Assembly: GCA_003583745.1 (NCBI GenBank)
Contig: QXPY01000001.1
Span: 1-64,000 of the forward strand
From: Rhodocyclales bacterium GT-UBC
GTDB taxonomy: Bacteria > Pseudomonadota > Gammaproteobacteria > Burkholderiales > Rhodocyclaceae
Direction: 5' to 3'
DNA: 64,000 bases
Made by a program: the position numbers and the translations under genes. Shown here piece by piece: positions 1-8,588 of this stretch (positions within the stretch are counted from its first letter, which is position 1; every line of letters begins with the position of its first letter). The notes beneath the pieces were generated by a model, which was not told where the DNA came from, did no database searches, and saw only the letters and a list, made by a program, of their open reading frames with translations.

Positions 1-125
1 TCGACGACGTCGAACACCGCCTCGCCTTCCTGCTCGCGCACCGTGTCGCCCAGCATCCGCCCGAGCAGGCGGATGTCTTCGCGCAGAGGTTCGTTCTTGT
101 TGGTGTCGAGCGTTTCTTGATGCAT
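1..125 (-). CDS. ppc: Phosphoenolpyruvate carboxylase, N-terminal fragment
   Basis: The minus-strand reading frame starting at the ATG at 125 runs off the left edge of the window after about 41 codons. It reads [20 protein letters not shown] and continues with [15 protein letters not shown], which matches the typical N-terminus of PEP carboxylase (the [14 protein letters not shown] stretch). An AGGA ribosome site lies inside the end of the upstream stress-protein gene, whose stop codon directly abuts this start, so the two are probably co-translated. The enzyme would carboxylate PEP to oxaloacetate, an anaplerotic role that fits the nearby lactate and PEP synthase genes. Only the first residues are seen, so the rest is inferred. 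Confidence 0.8.
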   Translation of the reverse strand, partial: MHQETLDTNKNEPLREDIRLLGRMLGDTVREQEGEAVFDVV

Positions 126-572
126 TTAGTGTTTCCTGACGAGAAGGACGGAGGCGTTGGAGATTTTGGCCAGTTGTTCGGCGACCGAGCCGAGTAGCAG
201 CGTGGCCAGCCCGCGCTGGCCGTGACGACCGATGACGATCAGATCGATATTCAGTTCATTGCCCTTTTGGGCAAGGGTTTCGGAGATGCGGCGTTTCTGG
301 GCTTCGAGGAGGAGGGCTTCGGCCTGGAGGTCGCCGATGTCCTGCATGGCGCTGTCGAGCAGTGCTTGCCCGGCGCGGCGAAGATTGGCGATGGCCGAAT
401 CGGCGCTGCCCATGTCGAGCATGGCGTGGCCGTGCATGGTGAGGAGAACTTCATCGACCACGTGGACAACATAGAGCTTGGCTTGACTGGTCCTGGCAAT
501 GTGCTTGGCTTCTGCCAGTGCGCAACGCGAAGTCTCGCTATCGTCAATGGCGACCAGAATGTTCTTGTACAT
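126..572 (-). CDS. Universal stress protein, UspA family
   Basis: A 148-residue single Usp domain. It opens with MYKNILVAIDDSETS, the usual first strand and loop, and ends with GRHGQRGLATLLLGSVAEQL, the G-x2-G-x9-G-S pattern of the ATP-binding class of Usp proteins. The start at 572 has an AGGAG ribosome site. The gene sits directly upstream of ppc (no bases between stop and start) and downstream of the lactate permease, separated from it by a strong stem-loop. Family members are cytoplasmic, bind ATP and accumulate under starvation or respiratory stress; the specific role here cannot be read from sequence. Confidence 0.93.
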   Translation of the reverse strand: MYKNILVAIDDSETSRCALAEAKHIARTSQAKLYVVHVVDEVLLTMHGHAMLDMGSADSAIANLRRAGQALLDSAMQDIGDLQAEALLLEAQKRRISETLAQKGNELNIDLIVIGRHGQRGLATLLLGSVAEQLAKISNASVLLVRKH

Positions 573-659
573 GGCGATGCTCCTATGAGAGGTGTTTAAC
601 GGGATAAAGGTACCAAGACGGACCTTGCGGCGCAGTTAGGGAAATCCTTCAGTCGGCAG

Positions 660-691
660 ATCGGTTCGAGGCCGTACAGCCTCGAACCGAT
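660..691 (-). terminator. Stem-loop after lactate permease gene
   Basis: A perfect 13-bp inverted repeat (ATCGGTTCGAGGC and its complement) with a 6-base loop lies 9 bases beyond the lldP stop. It lacks a T-tract, so it may act as a weak or Rho-assisted terminator, or protect the 3' end of the mRNA. Confidence 0.6.
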
Positions 692-699
692 AGCGACGC

Positions 700-2520
700 T
701 TAGTGGAAGTGCACTTCGTCGTGACCTTCGACCGGGGCGACCAGATTGGCACCGATGGAGCGCGCCAGCAGGGTGACGGCGGTGATGATGCCGACGAAAA
801 TGGCCAGCCACATCAGGCCGTCCGGATTGATTGCAGCCTGTGCGGCATTCGCCACAGCGGCCACCGCGGCGGCGACCGGCTTGGCGTAGGCCGGCACGAT
901 GCCCGGGAAGACATAGGCCCACAGCAGGTGCAGGACGCCCATCAGGGCAGCCATGATGATCGAGTGCTTGAAAGTGAAACGGAAGATCTCCGATTCACGA
1001 CCGACCATGCCGGTCGAGCCGGTTGCCACCGAGATCGATTGCGGCGAGATCATCTTGCCGCACACGCCGCCGCAGGTGTTGGCGGACATGGCGATCACCG
1101 GGTCGATGCCGAGTTTTTCGGCGGTGACGGCTTGCAGCTTGCCGAACAAGGCGTTGGTCGAGGTGTCGGAACCGGTCATGAAGACGCCCAGCCAGCCGAG
1201 GATTGCGGCAAAGAAGGGGAAGGCGACACCGGTGGTGGCGACCGCATAACCCAGCGTGATGGCCATGCCGGAGAAGTTCATGATGTAGGCGAAGCCGAGG
1301 ATGGTGGCGATGGTGACGATCGGCCACTTCAGCGTCTTCAGGGTGTCGCGGGCGACGCCGCCGGCGGTCTTGAGCGAAGCGCCCATGACGACGATGGAGA
1401 AGAACCAGGCGAAGAGGATGGCGGTACCGGCAGCGGAGAAGAAGTTGAACTTGTACACCGCAGGCTTGGCCTTGCCGACCTGGTCGATGACCATCTTGTC
1501 GAGGCCGGCGATCGGGAAGGAGAAGTCGAAGAGGGCCTTGGTCATCTGGTCCAGGGCCTGATTGACCGGCTTGATCCCCCAGGCGCAGACGAACAGCGAC
1601 AGGATGATGAACGGAGCCCAGGCACGGAAAACCTGACCACCGGTGTAACGCAGCTTTTCCTTGCCTTCGCGCTTCGGCTCATGGTCGAAGTGCCAGCTGT
1701 CCTTCGGGTGCCAGACCTTCAGGAAGGCGACCGTGCAGATGATGGAAGCGATCGAGGCGATCAAGTCCGGCAGCAGCGGCGCGGTGAGCGGCGAGTTGGC
1801 GGAGAAGTACTGGGCGATGGCAAAAGAGCCGCCGCTGACCAGGCAGGCCGGCCAGACTTCGATGCCCTTCTTCCAGCCGGCCATCAGCACGACCAGGTAG
1901 AACGGAATGAAAATGCTGACCAGCGGCAGGGTGCGGCCGACCATCTGGCTCAGAGCAAAGTCGGGAATGCCGGCAACCTGGCCGCCGACGACGATGGGGA
2001 TGCCGATGGCGCCCCAGGCGACCGGTGCCGTATTGGCGAGCAGGCAGATACCGGCGGCGTACAGCGGATTGAAGCCGAGGCCGGCCAGCATGGCGGAGGT
2101 GATCGCCACCGGCGTACCGAAACCGGCCGCACCTTCGATGAAGGCGCCGAAGGAGAAGGCGATCAGCAGCGCCTGCAGGCGGCGGTCATCGGAGATCGAG
2201 GCCAGAGAGTTCTTGATCACCTCGAACTGGCCGGTCTTGACCGACATGTTGTAAATGAACAACGCGGTAATGACGATCCAGCACACCGGGAAGAGGCCGA
2301 AGGCGCCGCCATAGAGTGTCGCCAGGGCGGCGAGGTCGATCGGCATGCCATAGACGAAAACCGCGATTAGCACAGCCAGGCCGGTACCGCCGAGGGCGGC
2401 GAAGTGGCCCTTCATGTGCTTGATGGCGAGCGCCCAGAACAGGAAAAGAATCGGAATGGCCGCGACCAGCGCGGACAGGCCGATGTTGCCGAGCGGGTCG
2501 ACATTCATTTGCCAAGTCAT
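700..2520 (-). CDS. lldP: L-lactate permease, LctP/LldP family
   Basis: A 606-residue polytopic inner-membrane protein, the usual length for LldP-type lactate:proton symporters, hydrophobic throughout with about 12-14 membrane segments. Family-typical stretches include the FSFGAFIEGAAGFGTPVAITSAM region and GSDTSTNALFGKLQ near the C-terminal half, followed by SANTCGGVCGKMISPQSI. A GAGGA ribosome site precedes the ATG at 2520. It is the last gene of the minus-strand lactate locus, downstream of the D-lactate dehydrogenase gene, and would import lactate (perhaps also glycolate) for the oxidases encoded upstream. The gene order dld-II then lldP is the one known from Shewanella oneidensis. Confidence 0.95.
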   Translation of the reverse strand: MTWQMNVDPLGNIGLSALVAAIPILFLFWALAIKHMKGHFAALGGTGLAVLIAVFVYGMPIDLAALATLYGGAFGLFPVCWIVITALFIYNMSVKTGQFEVIKNSLASISDDRRLQALLIAFSFGAFIEGAAGFGTPVAITSAMLAGLGFNPLYAAGICLLANTAPVAWGAIGIPIVVGGQVAGIPDFALSQMVGRTLPLVSIFIPFYLVVLMAGWKKGIEVWPACLVSGGSFAIAQYFSANSPLTAPLLPDLIASIASIICTVAFLKVWHPKDSWHFDHEPKREGKEKLRYTGGQVFRAWAPFIILSLFVCAWGIKPVNQALDQMTKALFDFSFPIAGLDKMVIDQVGKAKPAVYKFNFFSAAGTAILFAWFFSIVVMGASLKTAGGVARDTLKTLKWPIVTIATILGFAYIMNFSGMAITLGYAVATTGVAFPFFAAILGWLGVFMTGSDTSTNALFGKLQAVTAEKLGIDPVIAMSANTCGGVCGKMISPQSISVATGSTGMVGRESEIFRFTFKHSIIMAALMGVLHLLWAYVFPGIVPAYAKPVAAAVAAVANAAQAAINPDGLMWLAIFVGIITAVTLLARSIGANLVAPVEGHDEVHFH

Positions 2521-2609
2521 ACAATTGTCCTCATAACAAAAATGGTCAGGTAGCCGTCAGTCAGATTTGCCGATCCCTGGCGGCCGCCAAGAAGTTGTCA
2601 CTACTTATT

Positions 2610-2646
2610 TCGGCCTCGAGTTCGCAGCTCGGGGCCGAGTTTTTTC
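2610..2646. terminator. Stem-loop between dld and lldP
   Basis: An 11-bp stem (TCGGCCTCGAG against CTCGGGGCCGA, one wobble pair) with a 7-base loop. A run of six T follows it on the plus strand, where no gene needs it. On the minus strand, in the direction of dld and lldP, only a weak T-poor tail follows. It may partially terminate or process the dld-lldP transcript. Confidence 0.45.
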
Positions 2647-2658
2647 TCGTCTCCCTCC

Positions 2659-5442
2659 TCAACAAGTCATGGTGTCCTCCTGGCGCGAGCACGCTTCGAG
2701 CAAATAGGCCACCGAGCGATAGCTTCGGCCTGTCTCGGCCGTCAGGCCGATTTCGCAGGTGCGGTTGGTGGAAACGCCGCAGGCGCAGTTGGCCGGCAAT
2801 TCGTCGTGGATGTGACGCAGCGCATGCTGGTTCAATTCGGGTACGGCAAAGCCGCGGTCGCCGCCGAAGCCGCAGCAGGTGACGGCCGACGGTTCGATGA
2901 CTTCTTCGACGCAGGCCTTGAGCAGTGCCCGCAACTTGCCGTCGGCGCCGCTGCGCTTGACGCTGCAATTGATATGCAGGGCGATCGGGCCGGGCTGCCG
3001 GTTGATCATCAGGCGCGGCAGCAGGGCATCGTGGGCGAACTCGTGGAAATCGTAGATTTTTAGCGGAGAGCCGGCCTTGCCGGAGAGATGCTTTTGCATG
3101 CGCAGCGTACAGGCGCTGGCATCCATGATGACGGGGATGCGACCGTTGTCCGATGCTTGCAGCAGAGCGGCTTCCAGCGTGTTGGAAAGGTCTTCGGCCT
3201 CCTCGTGCATGCCCTTGCTGGCCAGCATCTGGCCGCAGCAGAGCTTTTCGAAAGCGGATGGCAGGATGGGGGCGTAGCCGGCGCGAACCAGTACCTCCTG
3301 CACCACGTCGCCCAGCTGCTTGTCCTTGCTGTCGGCCGGTCCGAAGATGCGTCCGCCGCAGGTCGGGAAATAGACCACCGGATCGCCCTTGCCGCGTAGC
3401 GGTGCGATGGCCTTAGCGGCATGCGGCATGTTCTTGCGCCAGACGCCGCCGCTGACGCGGGCAACCAGGTTGTCGCCCAGCATGCTGGAGACGGCATGGC
3501 CGATGGTCAGCCCGGTACGGCTCAATCCAGCGAACGTGGCGAAGTTGTCACCCGACCATTTGTGCAGGCTGCGCGCCGTATCGCCCAGCTTGCGGCCGCG
3601 CAGGCGGCGGGTCAGATCGCCGGTGTCGATGCCGACCGGGCAGGCGGTCGAACACATGCCGCAGCCGGCGCAGGTGTCGAGCCCCATGTAGGCGTAGGCT
3701 TCGCCAACTTCACCGGCGTGTTCGCCGGCGGCGGCGCGACGGGACAGTTCGCGGACGCTGGTGATGCGCTGGCGCGGGCTCAGGGTCAGGCGGTGCGAAG
3801 GGCAGAGCGGCTCGCAGAAGCCGCATTCGATACAGCGGTCGACGATGTCCTCGGCGGCCGGCATCGGCTTCAGGTTTTCCAGGTGGGCGTGCGGATTGTC
3901 GTTGATGATGACGCCCGGATTGAGCCGGCCTTCCGGATCGAACAGCGCCTTGATGCGGCGCATCAGGTCGGTGGCTTCCTTGCCCCATTCCATTTCGACG
4001 AAGGGCGCCATGTTGCGGCCGGTGCCATGCTCTGCCTTCAGCGAACCGTCGTACTTGTCGACGACCAGCCGGCAGAGGTCGTCCATGAAGCGGGCGTAGC
4101 GGTCGATTTCGGCCTTGTCGCCGAAATCCTGGGTGATTACGAAGTGCAGGTTGCCTTCCAGCGCATGGCCGAAAATGATGCCTTCGTGGTAGCCGTGGTG
4201 GCGGAGCAGGATTTGCAGATCGAGCGTGGCATCGGCCAGCGACTCGATCGGGAAAGCGACGTCCTCGATCAACACGGTGGTACCGGTACGGCGCATCGCG
4301 CCGACCGCCGGGAAGGTGCCTTTGCGCACCTTCCAGTACATGTCGCAGGTCGCCGGATCGGTCGAGAAGCTGACCGGTTCGACGGTGGCGATGCCATCCA
4401 TGGCAGCGACCACGGCGGTGATCTTTTCCTGCAACCCTTCCGGGGTCGGCGAACGGACTTCGATGAGCAGGGCAGCGGCGTCTTCGCCCAGTTCGCGCAT
4501 GATGGCCGGCAGGCCGGGCTTGTTTTCGACCGAATGGATGGCTGGGCGGTCAAGCAGTTCGACCGCGGCAACCGGTTGCGGCTTGAGGCGGATGACTGCC
4601 TCGCAAGCGGTGCGGATATCCGGGAAAAAGACCAGGGCGGAGGCCTTGTACGGGTCTTCGACCACCGTCTGGTAGGTGATGCGGGTCATGAAGCCGAGCG
4701 TGCCCTCGGAGCCGATCATCAGGTGAGCCAGGATGTCGATCGGGTCTTCGAAATCGACCAACGCGTTCAGGCTGTAGCCGGTGGTGTTCTTGATCTTGAA
4801 CTTGTGGCGGATGCGCTCGGACAGCTTCGGATTGGCCCGGGTCTCCTTGCCGATCCGGTCGAGTTCGCCAAGTAGCGCGGCGTGCGACTGCTTGAAGGCG
4901 GCGACGCTGGACGGGTCCTCGGTATCGAGCAGGGTGCCGTCGGCGAACATGACGCGCAGGCCGGCCAAAGTCTTGTAGCTGTTCTGCGCCGTGCCGCAGC
5001 ACATGCCGGAAGCGTTGTTGGCGGCGATGCCACCGATCTTGGCGGCGCCGATCGAGGCCGGGTCGGGGCCGATCTTCTTGCCGAGCGGGGCGAGGCGGCG
5101 ATTGACCTCGCCGCCGACCATGCCGGGGCCGACCCGGACCTGGCTGGCGTCGTCGGCCAGTTCGAAGGTGGCGAAGCCTTCCCCGATCAGGGCCAGCACG
5201 CCATCGGACAGGGCTTGTCCGGACAGGCTGGTGCCGGCCGCCCGGAAGGTCACCGGAACCTCGTGCTGGCGGGCCGCGGCGAGCACGCTGCGGGCTTCGT
5301 TCTCGTTTTCGATCACCGCAACGACCTGCGGAATCAGGCGGTAGAAGCTGGCGTCGGTGCCATAGGCGAGGCGGCGTAGATCGTCGGTGACCACCTGGCG
5401 CTCGGGCAGGGCTGCTTGCAGTGCGTTGATTAAGGTATTCAT
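2659..5442 (-). CDS. dld: FAD/Fe-S D-lactate dehydrogenase, Dld-II type
   Basis: A 927-residue fusion. Roughly residues 35-220 are a PCMH-type FAD-binding domain (FRAAGTSLSGQALSDG is the FAD loop), followed by the FAD-linked oxidase C-terminal domain to about 500. Two ferredoxin-like cluster motifs follow (CIECGFCEPLCP near 537, CAGCGMCSTACP near 590). The C-terminal third carries CCG heterodisulfide-reductase-type motifs (CCGQM, then CCGFGGDRGF near 857). This order and length match Shewanella Dld-II, which oxidises D-lactate to pyruvate and passes electrons to the quinone pool. The E. coli YdiJ (2-hydroxyglutarate) type is an alternative; the neighbouring lut genes and permease favour lactate. 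It is separated from lutB by an intrinsic terminator. Confidence 0.9.
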   Translation of the reverse strand: MNTLINALQAALPERQVVTDDLRRLAYGTDASFYRLIPQVVAVIENENEARSVLAAARQHEVPVTFRAAGTSLSGQALSDGVLALIGEGFATFELADDASQVRVGPGMVGGEVNRRLAPLGKKIGPDPASIGAAKIGGIAANNASGMCCGTAQNSYKTLAGLRVMFADGTLLDTEDPSSVAAFKQSHAALLGELDRIGKETRANPKLSERIRHKFKIKNTTGYSLNALVDFEDPIDILAHLMIGSEGTLGFMTRITYQTVVEDPYKASALVFFPDIRTACEAVIRLKPQPVAAVELLDRPAIHSVENKPGLPAIMRELGEDAAALLIEVRSPTPEGLQEKITAVVAAMDGIATVEPVSFSTDPATCDMYWKVRKGTFPAVGAMRRTGTTVLIEDVAFPIESLADATLDLQILLRHHGYHEGIIFGHALEGNLHFVITQDFGDKAEIDRYARFMDDLCRLVVDKYDGSLKAEHGTGRNMAPFVEMEWGKEATDLMRRIKALFDPEGRLNPGVIINDNPHAHLENLKPMPAAEDIVDRCIECGFCEPLCPSHRLTLSPRQRITSVRELSRRAAAGEHAGEVGEAYAYMGLDTCAGCGMCSTACPVGIDTGDLTRRLRGRKLGDTARSLHKWSGDNFATFAGLSRTGLTIGHAVSSMLGDNLVARVSGGVWRKNMPHAAKAIAPLRGKGDPVVYFPTCGGRIFGPADSKDKQLGDVVQEVLVRAGYAPILPSAFEKLCCGQMLASKGMHEEAEDLSNTLEAALLQASDNGRIPVIMDASACTLRMQKHLSGKAGSPLKIYDFHEFAHDALLPRLMINRQPGPIALHINCSVKRSGADGKLRALLKACVEEVIEPSAVTCCGFGGDRGFAVPELNQHALRHIHDELPANCACGVSTNRTCEIGLTAETGRSYRSVAYLLEACSRQEDTMTC

Positions 5443-5493
5443 GTCTCTTATGTCTTATATAGGACCCGTGGGGGCGAGCTTCGGGGTCGAGGC

Positions 5494-5531
5494 AAAAAAA
5501 TCCCGGAGACCGGTGGTGCCGGCGCTCCGGG
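5494..5531 (-). terminator. Intrinsic terminator after lutB
   Basis: On the minus strand CCCGGAG pairs with CTCCGGG around an inner GCCGG/CCGGT helix and is followed by A and seven T. This is a classical Rho-independent terminator 10 bases past the lutB stop. It implies that lutA-lutC-lutB and dld-lldP are at least partly separate transcription units. Confidence 0.85.
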
Positions 5532-5540
5532 TAAGAGGGA

Positions 5541-6971
5541 TTAGTTGCGTTCCTTGATCATGTCGCGCAGGCGCTTGGGGGCGGGCTGAATCGGCGTGCG
5601 GACCGAGGTCCAGCCGGCCTGCCGGCGCGGCGTCAGGCCACGCAGCCGGCTGCCCAGCCAGGACACCGTGCGGTAGAGCGCAGGCGAACTGTAAACTGCC
5701 GCCCAGGCACGCCAGATGGCCGAAGTCAAGCCGTCGTGACCGGCTCCCTGACCGCGCATGCTCGGATTGGCATGGGGGGCGCTGGCCGACTCTTCGCGCA
5801 GGCGGATGAGCAGTTCCGGGATGGGAATGCGGACCGGGCAGACTTCGCCGCAGGCGCCGCACAGCGAGGAAGCGGTGGCCATGTTGGCGGTGGCGTCGAG
5901 GCCGAGCATGTGCGGCGAGATGATCTTGCCGATCGGGCCGGGATAGGTCGTGCCGTAGGCGTGACCGCCGATCCGGGTGTAGACCGGGCAATGGTTCATG
6001 CAGGCGCCGCAACGGATGCATTGGAGCGTCTTGCGCAGCTGTTCGTCGGCATAGGCCTGGCTGCGGCCATTGTCGAGCAGCACCAGGTGCACTTCGGCCG
6101 GACCGTCCTTCTCGCCGGGCTTGCGCGGCGAGGAGATCATGTTGAAATAGGTCGAGATGTTCTGGCCGGTGGCTGAGCGGGTGAGCAGCGAGAGCAGCGG
6201 CGGCACGTGTTCGAGCTTTTCGACGATCTTCTCGATGCCGGTGATGGCGATATGGACCGGTGGTGCGGTGGTGCACATGCGGCCGTTGCCTTCGTTTTCG
6301 ACCAGGCACAGGGTGCCGGTTTCGGCGACGGCGAAATTGACGCCGGAGAGGCCGATATCGGCTTCCAGGAACTTCTGGCGCAACACATTGCGGCCGATCT
6401 GGATCAGCGCATCGACGTTGTCGGTATATTCGACGCCGGGGACGTTCTCGGCGAACAGGCGGGCGATCTCTTCCTTGGTCTTGTGGATGGCCGGCATGAT
6501 GATGTGCGACGGCTTTTCATGCGCCAGTTGCACGATGTACTCGCCCATGTCGGATTCCAGCGCGCCGATGCCTGCGGCTTCGGCAGCATGGTTCAGCTCG
6601 ATTTCCTCGCTGACCATCGACTTGCCCTTGACCATCAGCTTGGCCGAATGCTTCTGGCAGATGCCGAGAATGATGGCATTGGCTTCGTCCGGGGTTTCCG
6701 CCCAATGCACCTGGACGCCGTTACGGGTCAGGTTTTCTTCAAGGCGGACCAGCAGTTCGGGCAATTTGCCCAGGTTGTACTGGCGAATCTGCTCGCCAAG
6801 CAGGCGCAGGCTTTCCAGTTCCTCGCTGTCGGGGAACTGGGCGGCGCGCTTGCTCATCAGGAAATCCATTGCACCACGGAAACTCTGGCGCAGGAAGGGA
6901 TTGTCGACGACCGCCTTGGAGCGGGCGCGGAAGCCTTCGGTCGGCTTGAAGTGGATCGGCTGGGCGTTCAT
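5541..6971 (-). CDS. lutB: L-lactate oxidation Fe-S protein LutB/LldF
   Basis: 476 residues, the normal length for LutB. Residues 1 to about 300 form the LUD (DUF162) domain, and the C-terminal part has a dicluster ferredoxin segment with CIRCGACMNHCPVY near residue 320 and CGACGEVCPVRIPI near 373, each able to bind a 4Fe-4S cluster. LutB works with LutA and LutC to oxidise L-lactate to pyruvate at the membrane face. Its ATG overlaps the lutC stop by four bases (ATGA), so translation is coupled. It is the last gene before a strong terminator. Confidence 0.94.
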   Translation of the reverse strand: MNAQPIHFKPTEGFRARSKAVVDNPFLRQSFRGAMDFLMSKRAAQFPDSEELESLRLLGEQIRQYNLGKLPELLVRLEENLTRNGVQVHWAETPDEANAIILGICQKHSAKLMVKGKSMVSEEIELNHAAEAAGIGALESDMGEYIVQLAHEKPSHIIMPAIHKTKEEIARLFAENVPGVEYTDNVDALIQIGRNVLRQKFLEADIGLSGVNFAVAETGTLCLVENEGNGRMCTTAPPVHIAITGIEKIVEKLEHVPPLLSLLTRSATGQNISTYFNMISSPRKPGEKDGPAEVHLVLLDNGRSQAYADEQLRKTLQCIRCGACMNHCPVYTRIGGHAYGTTYPGPIGKIISPHMLGLDATANMATASSLCGACGEVCPVRIPIPELLIRLREESASAPHANPSMRGQGAGHDGLTSAIWRAWAAVYSSPALYRTVSWLGSRLRGLTPRRQAGWTSVRTPIQPAPKRLRDMIKERN

Positions 6972-7633
6972 TGTTCATCTCCGAGCAGCAGGACGACCAG
7001 TTCCTTCGGGCCGTGGGCACCGTAAGCCAGGGTTTGCTGGATGTCGGCGGTTTTCGAGGGGCCGGAAACGAGCAGCGAATTGGTCGGCAGGCCATCCTTC
7101 CAGCCTTCCGTCTGCATGGCTTCGAAAAAGGTGTTGTAGAGACGCGTGCGGTCGAGCAGAACGATGTGTACGGGCGGTACCAGCGACATCAGGCGCGGTT
7201 CGTCGGCATCGGGCCAGAGGATCAGCGTCCCCGTTTCGGCAATGGCGGCGCGGGCCGCGGTCAGGCTGGCCGGCGTGGCGGTGAACATTTCAGTTTTCCA
7301 GGCTTCGATCGGCATGTCGTAGGTCGAGCATTCGACGCCTTGCACGGGTAGGGTGTCGAGCGCCGCAGCACCATGCGGCGTGCCTTCGGCCACCAGCAGG
7401 CGGTCGATCTGCTTGCTGGCCAGCACTTCGCGCAGCTTGGCCAGCCAGTTGGCCGGCGTGACGGCATGCACTTCGGCGTGGGCCAGTTCGATGCAGCGGC
7501 GGAAGCGTTCGACCTTCTGGTCGTTGCTCTCCACCGGGCGATGGCCGGCAAACCAGGCGGCGACGTCGGGTTCGGCCTTGGGCAGCAGCGGGGCCGCCTT
7601 CAGCTTGGCCAGGATGCGGTCGCGGGCGCTCAT
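6968..7633 (-). CDS. lutC: Lactate utilisation protein LutC/LldG
   Basis: 221 residues from the ATG at 7633, which overlaps the lutA stop (ATGA); a longer frame upstream is not needed. It is a stand-alone LUD domain protein with the family-typical AIAETGTLILWPD, LVPPVHIVLL and SGPSKTADIQQTLAYGAHGP segments. LutC is the third part of the LutABC L-lactate dehydrogenase and lacks Cys cluster motifs, as expected. In Bacillus the order is lutA-lutB-lutC, while here lutC lies between lutA and lutB. Both junctions are 4-base ATGA overlaps. Confidence 0.93.
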   Translation of the reverse strand: MSARDRILAKLKAAPLLPKAEPDVAAWFAGHRPVESNDQKVERFRRCIELAHAEVHAVTPANWLAKLREVLASKQIDRLLVAEGTPHGAAALDTLPVQGVECSTYDMPIEAWKTEMFTATPASLTAARAAIAETGTLILWPDADEPRLMSLVPPVHIVLLDRTRLYNTFFEAMQTEGWKDGLPTNSLLVSGPSKTADIQQTLAYGAHGPKELVVLLLGDEQ

Positions 7634-8412
7634 TGGGCGGTCCTCCGCAGCAGGAAGCTGGCAATGTGCTCGCCCGGTAGGCTGGGTGTGGCACGGCCTT
7701 CCTGCTTGTCCTTCCAGGCGGCGTGGCCGAGGATGTTCATCAGGCAGCCGCAGTCGGCGCTGACCACGCGTTCGGCGCCGGTCGCCTTGAGCGACTTGAG
7801 CTTGTCTTCGACCATGGCGGCCGAGATTTCCGGTTGCTTGACCGAGAAGGTGCCGCCGAAACCGCAGCATTCCGATTCATGGTCTTGCTGGGCCAGCGTG
7901 ACTTTGGCGAGGTCGCCGATCAGCTTGCGGCCGGTCAGATGAACGCCCATTTCGCGGCGGGCGGAGCAGGAGGTATGGAGGACGACGGTGCAGTCCTGGC
8001 CGTGGTCTTCCGGCTTGAAGTCGAGCACGTTGACCAGGAAATCGGTCAGTTCGTAGATGCGGCCCGAAAGGGCTTCTGCCTGGGCCTTGCGGACCGGGTC
8101 GTCGGCAAACAGCGTCGGGTAGTGGTGCTTCATCATGCCGGCGCAGGAGCCGGAGGGGACGACGACCGGCCAGTCCTGCGGAAACAGCGTCAATTGCAGG
8201 GCTGCAACCTTGCGTGCTTCATCGGGAAAGCCGCTGGTGTAGGCCGGTTGGCCGCAGCAGGTCTGTTCTTCCGGGAAATGGACGCGAATACCTTGGTTTT
8301 CGAGCAGCGTGATTGCATCCATGCCGGCGCCGGGGAAAAACTGGTCAACCACGCAGGTGGCAAAAAAATAGATGTCACTGGGCTTGGGCGTGATCGTCCT
8401 GGGCTTGCTCAT
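7630..8412 (-). CDS. lutA: Lactate utilisation CCG-domain protein LutA/LldE
   Basis: 260 residues with two CCG (heterodisulfide reductase-type) repeats: CCGQPAYTSG near residue 52 and CCGFGGTFSVK near 185, each preceded by an upstream Cys (FATCVVDQFFPGAG; LHTSCSARREMG). These bind a special Fe-S cluster in the LutABC L-lactate oxidising complex. It is the first gene of the lut unit, with a GGAG ribosome site and a plausible promoter overlapping an LldR-like operator immediately upstream. The glycolate oxidase subunit GlcF is related, but size and context favour LutA. Confidence 0.93.
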   Translation of the reverse strand: MSKPRTITPKPSDIYFFATCVVDQFFPGAGMDAITLLENQGIRVHFPEEQTCCGQPAYTSGFPDEARKVAALQLTLFPQDWPVVVPSGSCAGMMKHHYPTLFADDPVRKAQAEALSGRIYELTDFLVNVLDFKPEDHGQDCTVVLHTSCSARREMGVHLTGRKLIGDLAKVTLAQQDHESECCGFGGTFSVKQPEISAAMVEDKLKSLKATGAERVVSADCGCLMNILGHAAWKDKQEGRATPSLPGEHIASFLLRRTAQ

Positions 8413-8423
8413 GCTGTCTCCGG

Positions 8424-8460
8424 TATATATTTACTTTGCGGTGCATTGGTCAGACCAATG
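8424..8460 (-). promoter_or_regulatory. lutA promoter with LldR-like operator
   Basis: On the minus strand TGACCA (8447-8452) and TATATA (8424-8429) are spaced by 17 bases, a plausible sigma-70 promoter for lutA. The -35 region lies inside a perfect 17-bp palindrome, CATTGGTC-A-GACCAATG (8444-8460). Its TTGGTNNNACCAA core is the operator form used by FadR/LldR-type GntR repressors. A regulator bound here would block the lut promoter. Confidence 0.7.
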
Positions 8461-8526
8461 TTCGGTGAGGTGAAAATTTACGTGAATACCGATACTTAGT
8501 CAATTGAGATAGGGAAATCCCTAAGC

Positions 8527-8588
8527 TTGCGCTTTGTTTGCGGGGTGATTAAAATGCGCTGGTCTTACCAATCAAAGTGGTCTTACCT
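8527..8588 (+). promoter_or_regulatory. lldR promoter with two operator-like sites
   Basis: TTGCGC (8527-8532) and TAAAAT (8550-8555) with a 17-base spacer form a good sigma-70 promoter towards lldR. TGGTCTTACCA (8560-8570) covers the expected start of transcription, and a second copy, TGGTCTTACCT (8578-8588), ends right before the ATG. Both share the TGGTNNNACC core with the perfect palindrome on the lutA side, suggesting autoregulation. Confidence 0.68.

Noticed and set aside
703..2370. Long plus-strand open frame opposite lldP
   Set aside because: It is the antisense shadow of a clear permease; high GC keeps such frames open. It has no ribosome site and a low-complexity D/G/R-rich composition.
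2610..2646. Plus-strand intrinsic terminator with T-tract
   Set aside because: There is no plus-strand gene ahead of it, so it is listed only as a stem-loop between dld and lldP.
3421..4875. Long plus-strand frame opposite dld
   Set aside because: Antisense shadow of the FAD/Fe-S dehydrogenase; composition is unlike any protein family.
8577..8588. GTG start for lldR
   Set aside because: It would add four residues inside an operator-like site; the ATG at 8589 gives the normal GntR N-terminus.
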